From JAHEDH01 sp963745865 (lineage in GTDB: Bacteria > Actinomycetota > Acidimicrobiia > Spongiisociales > ZC4RG35): 64,000 nucleotides of DNA. Position numbers and translations under genes: made by a program. This document shows, piece after piece, positions 61,793 to 64,000 of the stretch. The stretch lies in assembly GCA_963745865.1 (NCBI GenBank), contig CAVUYZ010000003.1, forward strand, positions 558,001-622,000. The letters are read 5' to 3'. A model generated the notes under the pieces. That model was not told the DNA's origin and ran no database searches. It saw only the letters and a program-made list of their open reading frames with translations. Every line of letters starts with the position of its first letter. Positions within the stretch are counted from its first letter, which is position 1.

Positions 61793-62992
61793 TCAGGGGG
61801 AGGGGACCGGAGCGAAGGCGGCCATCGAGAAGCCCTCGACCTCGACCGGATCCCCCTCGAGTGGAACGATCCTGATGCGAGCGCCTCCCACCGCGACGGC
61901 GAATGTCGTCGAGTCCGCTGACCACAGACTGAGGGCACGGTCGTACTGGTCCCAGAACGGGAGATACGCCGATGCGAGCTCATCACTCGGAGCAAACGGC
62001 TCGAATTCGAGGTCGATGTCACGTCCTGGCTGAAGCACCCGCGGGATCAGCTGGCCGACCTGCTCGGTCCGGGTCGTATACAGGAGCGCATCTCCGTCCG
62101 GGCTCCATTGCACCAGGTCGATGGCGATCGATGTCCGCTCGGCGATCACGGTTCCCGAATCGACATCCAACACGACGAGGCGCTGGTCGCCGACCTCGCC
62201 ACCCACCACCGCGAGCCGCCGCCCATCGAGCCCGGCGAAGAGGCGAACCGGCACATCCGCAGTGGTGAGTGTGGTTCGATCTCCGGAGGCGACGTCGAGC
62301 TTCACGATCTCGTTGGAGTCGGTCTGGAACGAGATCTGTCTGAGCGGGCCGGCGACTGCTTCCGATCGACCACGGGCGAGAAACAGGCCGTTGTTCGTCC
62401 AGAGAGGTGTCGCGAACCGACCGGGCTCGAAACCGAGGTCGGTGACCGTGGCCCCGGGAACATCGATGATGCCGAGCCTGGTTGCGCCGATGTTGGCTGC
62501 GACCTGTGCTCCGTCGGGAGACCAATCCAGAAAGAACGGAGTGGCGACGCCGTGGCGCTGAGCAACCCCCGCCGCCGGGTCGAGCGACCCGAACAACACA
62601 CCGGTGCCGCCCGGGTCGTTTCCCAAGAACGCCACCCGGTCGCCTCGGGGGTTCCATGCGTAGAAGAAGGGGGCGGTGGGAACCTCGATCTCAGCCGAGA
62701 TCCCGGTCGACAGCGACGTGACTACGGAGGCGAAGCCCGAACCATCCACAGCTGCTCCCGTCCAGACAACGCTTCCGTCTGGCGATGGCGTGACCTGCGA
62801 GACTCCGAGGCCGCTGGTTTCGAGCTGACGCCTCGGATTTGCCGAGCCAGGTTCGTCGAACACGGCGATCGAGTCGGAGTCCCAGGCGACCAGGGCTCCG
62901 GGGTTGGGAACCGGCTCCGTCGTGTCCGGCGTCGCACCGACGGAGCAGGCCGACGTGATGAGAAGGCACGCTGTCAACGCAGATCTGAGCAT
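61793..62992 (-). CDS. Beta-propeller (TolB-like) lipoprotein
   Basis: ~399 residues. Signal peptide with lipobox ITSAC (Cys about residue 16), then repeated blades with Asp-Gly and WSPDG motifs (VTPSPDGSVVWTG, FFLDWSPDGAQVA, LVQWSPDGDALLY) as in TolB/WD40-like PD40 propellers. Extracytoplasmic, binding role unknown. ATG 62992 is preferred because TAGCCT ends 6 nt upstream; GTG 62995 is one codon earlier. Confidence 0.85.
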   Translation of the reverse strand: MLRSALTACLLITSACSVGATPDTTEPVPNPGALVAWDSDSIAVFDEPGSANPRRQLETSGLGVSQVTPSPDGSVVWTGAAVDGSGFASVVTSLSTGISAEIEVPTAPFFYAWNPRGDRVAFLGNDPGGTGVLFGSLDPAAGVAQRHGVATPFFLDWSPDGAQVAANIGATRLGIIDVPGATVTDLGFEPGRFATPLWTNNGLFLARGRSEAVAGPLRQISFQTDSNEIVKLDVASGDRTTLTTADVPVRLFAGLDGRRLAVVGGEVGDQRLVVLDVDSGTVIAERTSIAIDLVQWSPDGDALLYTTRTEQVGQLIPRVLQPGRDIDLEFEPFAPSDELASAYLPFWDQYDRALSLWSADSTTFAVAVGGARIRIVPLEGDPVEVEGFSMAAFAPVPSP

Positions 62993-62998
62993 CACCAG

Positions 62999-63004
62999 AG
63001 GCTA
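62999..63004 (-). promoter_or_regulatory. -10 hexamer (TAGCCT) of the propeller lipoprotein gene
   Basis: On the minus strand it ends 6 nt before ATG 62992. Confidence 0.45.
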
Positions 63005-63021
63005 GGCACCTCTCGCCTCTG

Positions 63022-63027
63022 TACGAT
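63022..63027 (+). promoter_or_regulatory. -10 hexamer (TACGAT) of the Lrp gene
   Basis: TACGAT ends 7 nt before GTG 63035 and fixes the start inside a much longer open frame. Confidence 0.5.
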
Positions 63028-63034
63028 CGAGGGC

Positions 63035-63529
63035 GTGACACCGAGCCATACCGAGACGTACGTCATCGACGACCTCGACGCCAGGATCATCGCGCTCTGG
63101 CGGAAGGAGCCGCGAATCGGCATCCTCGAGATGTCGCGTCGGCTCGCCGTTGCCAGAGGGACCGTGCAGTCACGACTCGACAAGATGATCGGCGCTGGCG
63201 TGATCACTGGCTTTGGACCCGAGGTGGACCTCTCCCGAATCGGATTCGATGTCGTCGGCTTCACCACGATTGAGGTCGTGCAAGGGAGAACGGCCGAGGT
63301 GATCGAGCATCTCACGACGATTCCGGCCGTCATCGAAGCTCACTCGATTGCCGGCCAGGGCGACATCCTGGTTCGAATCGGAGCCCGCTCGAATGAGCAA
63401 CTGATGCAAGTGCTCCAGCAAATCCTCCAGTCGCCGGCGGTCGACCGAGCGTCGACGTCCATGGCGCTCGCCAACCACATTGCATATCGCACCCTGCCGC
63501 TCGTCGAACAGGCAGCTTCAGGCAGCTAG
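63035..63529 (+). CDS. Lrp/AsnC-family regulator next to fumarylacetoacetase
   Basis: 164 residues from GTG 63035. HTH: DLDARIIALWRKEPRIGILE, MSRRLAVARGTVQSRLDKM; RAM domain: FTTIEVVQGRTAEVIEHLT and AHSIAGQGDILVRIGARS. Lrp-type genes often accompany homogentisate-pathway genes in actinobacteria; the convergent fumarylacetoacetase supports a link to tyrosine catabolism (inference). Confidence 0.92.
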   Translation: MTPSHTETYVIDDLDARIIALWRKEPRIGILEMSRRLAVARGTVQSRLDKMIGAGVITGFGPEVDLSRIGFDVVGFTTIEVVQGRTAEVIEHLTTIPAVIEAHSIAGQGDILVRIGARSNEQLMQVLQQILQSPAVDRASTSMALANHIAYRTLPLVEQAASGS

Positions 63530-64000
63530 CCGACCACCCGCCCGCATACCTCGCCGATCGGTTCGGGATGGCCGTCCCGGTCGACGGTGGCGGTGATCAC
63601 CACCTCATCGCCGTCCAACAGATAGCTCCTGGTCGTATCGCCCAGTGTGATGGGATCGGCTCCGTCAGCGGTCAGCTCGAGAAGGCTGCCGACGCCCACC
63701 TCTCCCGAGATCGTTCCGGTGCCGATGAGGTCACCGGCGCGGATCGGCGCCCCGTTCGATGTCATGTGGGCGATCTGCTGCGGCGGTGTCCAGTACAGAT
63801 CACGTGCATTGGTGGCGGAGACACGGTGCGGCTCGCCTCCGTTGGGCGTGATCCAGGCCTCGAGAGAGATATCGAACGACCAGTCGTCGACCTGTCTGAG
63901 TTGGGGGACGGGGGGAGGGGCTTGCTCCGGGCTGGGCTCGCGACATCCATCCAGGGCCGCAAGTGGCACGACCCAAGCGCTGACCGAGGTCGCAAACGAC
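63526..64000 (-). CDS. Fumarylacetoacetase, 3' part
   Basis: The C-terminal ~157 residues of a FAH-fold hydrolase; the gene continues beyond the right edge. Segments match fumarylacetoacetase (homogentisate pathway): SFATSVSAWVVPLAALDG, TNARDLYWTPPQQIAHMTSN, GAPIRAGDLIGTGTISGEVG, GSLLELTADGADPITLGD and SYLLDGDEVVITATV. It cleaves 4-fumarylacetoacetate to fumarate and acetoacetate. It overlaps the converging Lrp gene by 4 nt. Confidence 0.92.
   Translation of the reverse strand, partial: SFATSVSAWVVPLAALDGCREPSPEQAPPPVPQLRQVDDWSFDISLEAWITPNGGEPHRVSATNARDLYWTPPQQIAHMTSNGAPIRAGDLIGTGTISGEVGVGSLLELTADGADPITLGDTTRSYLLDGDEVVITATVDRDGHPEPIGEVCGRVVG

Noticed and set aside
1..64000. CRISPR arrays, insertion sequences, prophage, rRNA, toxin-antitoxin pairs
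   Set aside because: No regularly spaced repeats, transposase motifs, terminal inverted repeats, integrase or rRNA-like tracts were found on either strand.

Overview
The window is a gene-dense, G+C-rich stretch of a bacterial chromosome. Gene content and order point to an actinobacterium, most likely class Acidimicrobiia. The evidence is a conservon-type GTPase at the left edge, the run rarA - small membrane protein - alaS - ruvX - mltG - aroE - prepilin peptidase - aroC - aroK - aroB - efp - nusB, and a gcvH - garA-like FHA - ftsR-like MerR - DUF151 - MerR block that parallels the Rv1826-Rv1830 block of Mycobacterium. No insertion sequence, prophage, CRISPR array or rRNA was seen. One tRNA (tRNA-Pro, GGG) is present.

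Layout. 0-2.5 kb: end of an MglA/CvnD-like GTPase and two convergent coiled-coil genes. 2.6-12.3 kb: translation and DNA maintenance (hisS, aspS, rarA, alaS, ruvX), mltG and aroE. 12.3-13.7 kb: a DUF4388 protein, a very acidic partner and two tandem hairpins. 13.7-18.1 kb: prepilin peptidase, aroC-aroK-aroB, efp, nusB. 18.1-22.5 kb: ispH, an ECF sigma / zinc anti-sigma / YbjQ operon, der and two tiny membrane proteins. 22.5-23.4 kb: tRNA-Pro and a hemerythrin gene. 23.6-30.3 kb: a five-gene oligopeptide ABC importer. 30.3-38 kb: pgsA, gcvH, FHA, MerR, DD-carboxypeptidase, hpt, DUF151, K+ channel, MerR, a PD-(D/E)XK-like protein and gcvT. 38-49.7 kb: lipase, PAS histidine kinase, algH, rnhB, amylosucrase-like GH13, gamma-glutamylcyclotransferase, HIT, HMG-CoA lyase, galE, plsC, ABHD18-like hydrolase, lysA. 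49.9-57.5 kb: MFS transporter, class-V aminotransferase, histidine kinase, HAD-PlsC fusion, Lrp/ddaH divergon, a principal-type sigma factor. 57.5-64 kb: two membrane proteins divergent from a two-component system, a beta-propeller lipoprotein, an Lrp regulator and the end of fumarylacetoacetase.

Two properties cut across the window. First, about 27 reading-frame breaks interrupt otherwise well-conserved, often essential genes, and about 25 of them are in the +1 sense. This is the signature of spurious single-base insertions in an under-polished long-read consensus, not of decay. I annotate each such gene as one CDS spanning the breaks. Second, about 26 genes have a TANNNT -10 hexamer ending 6-10 nt (mostly 6-8) before the start codon, which predicts leaderless mRNAs. 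I used this to choose starts. A minority of genes (hemerythrin, the ABC substrate-binding protein, ddaH, DUF4388, one of the 58-kb membrane genes) instead have clear Shine-Dalgarno sequences.
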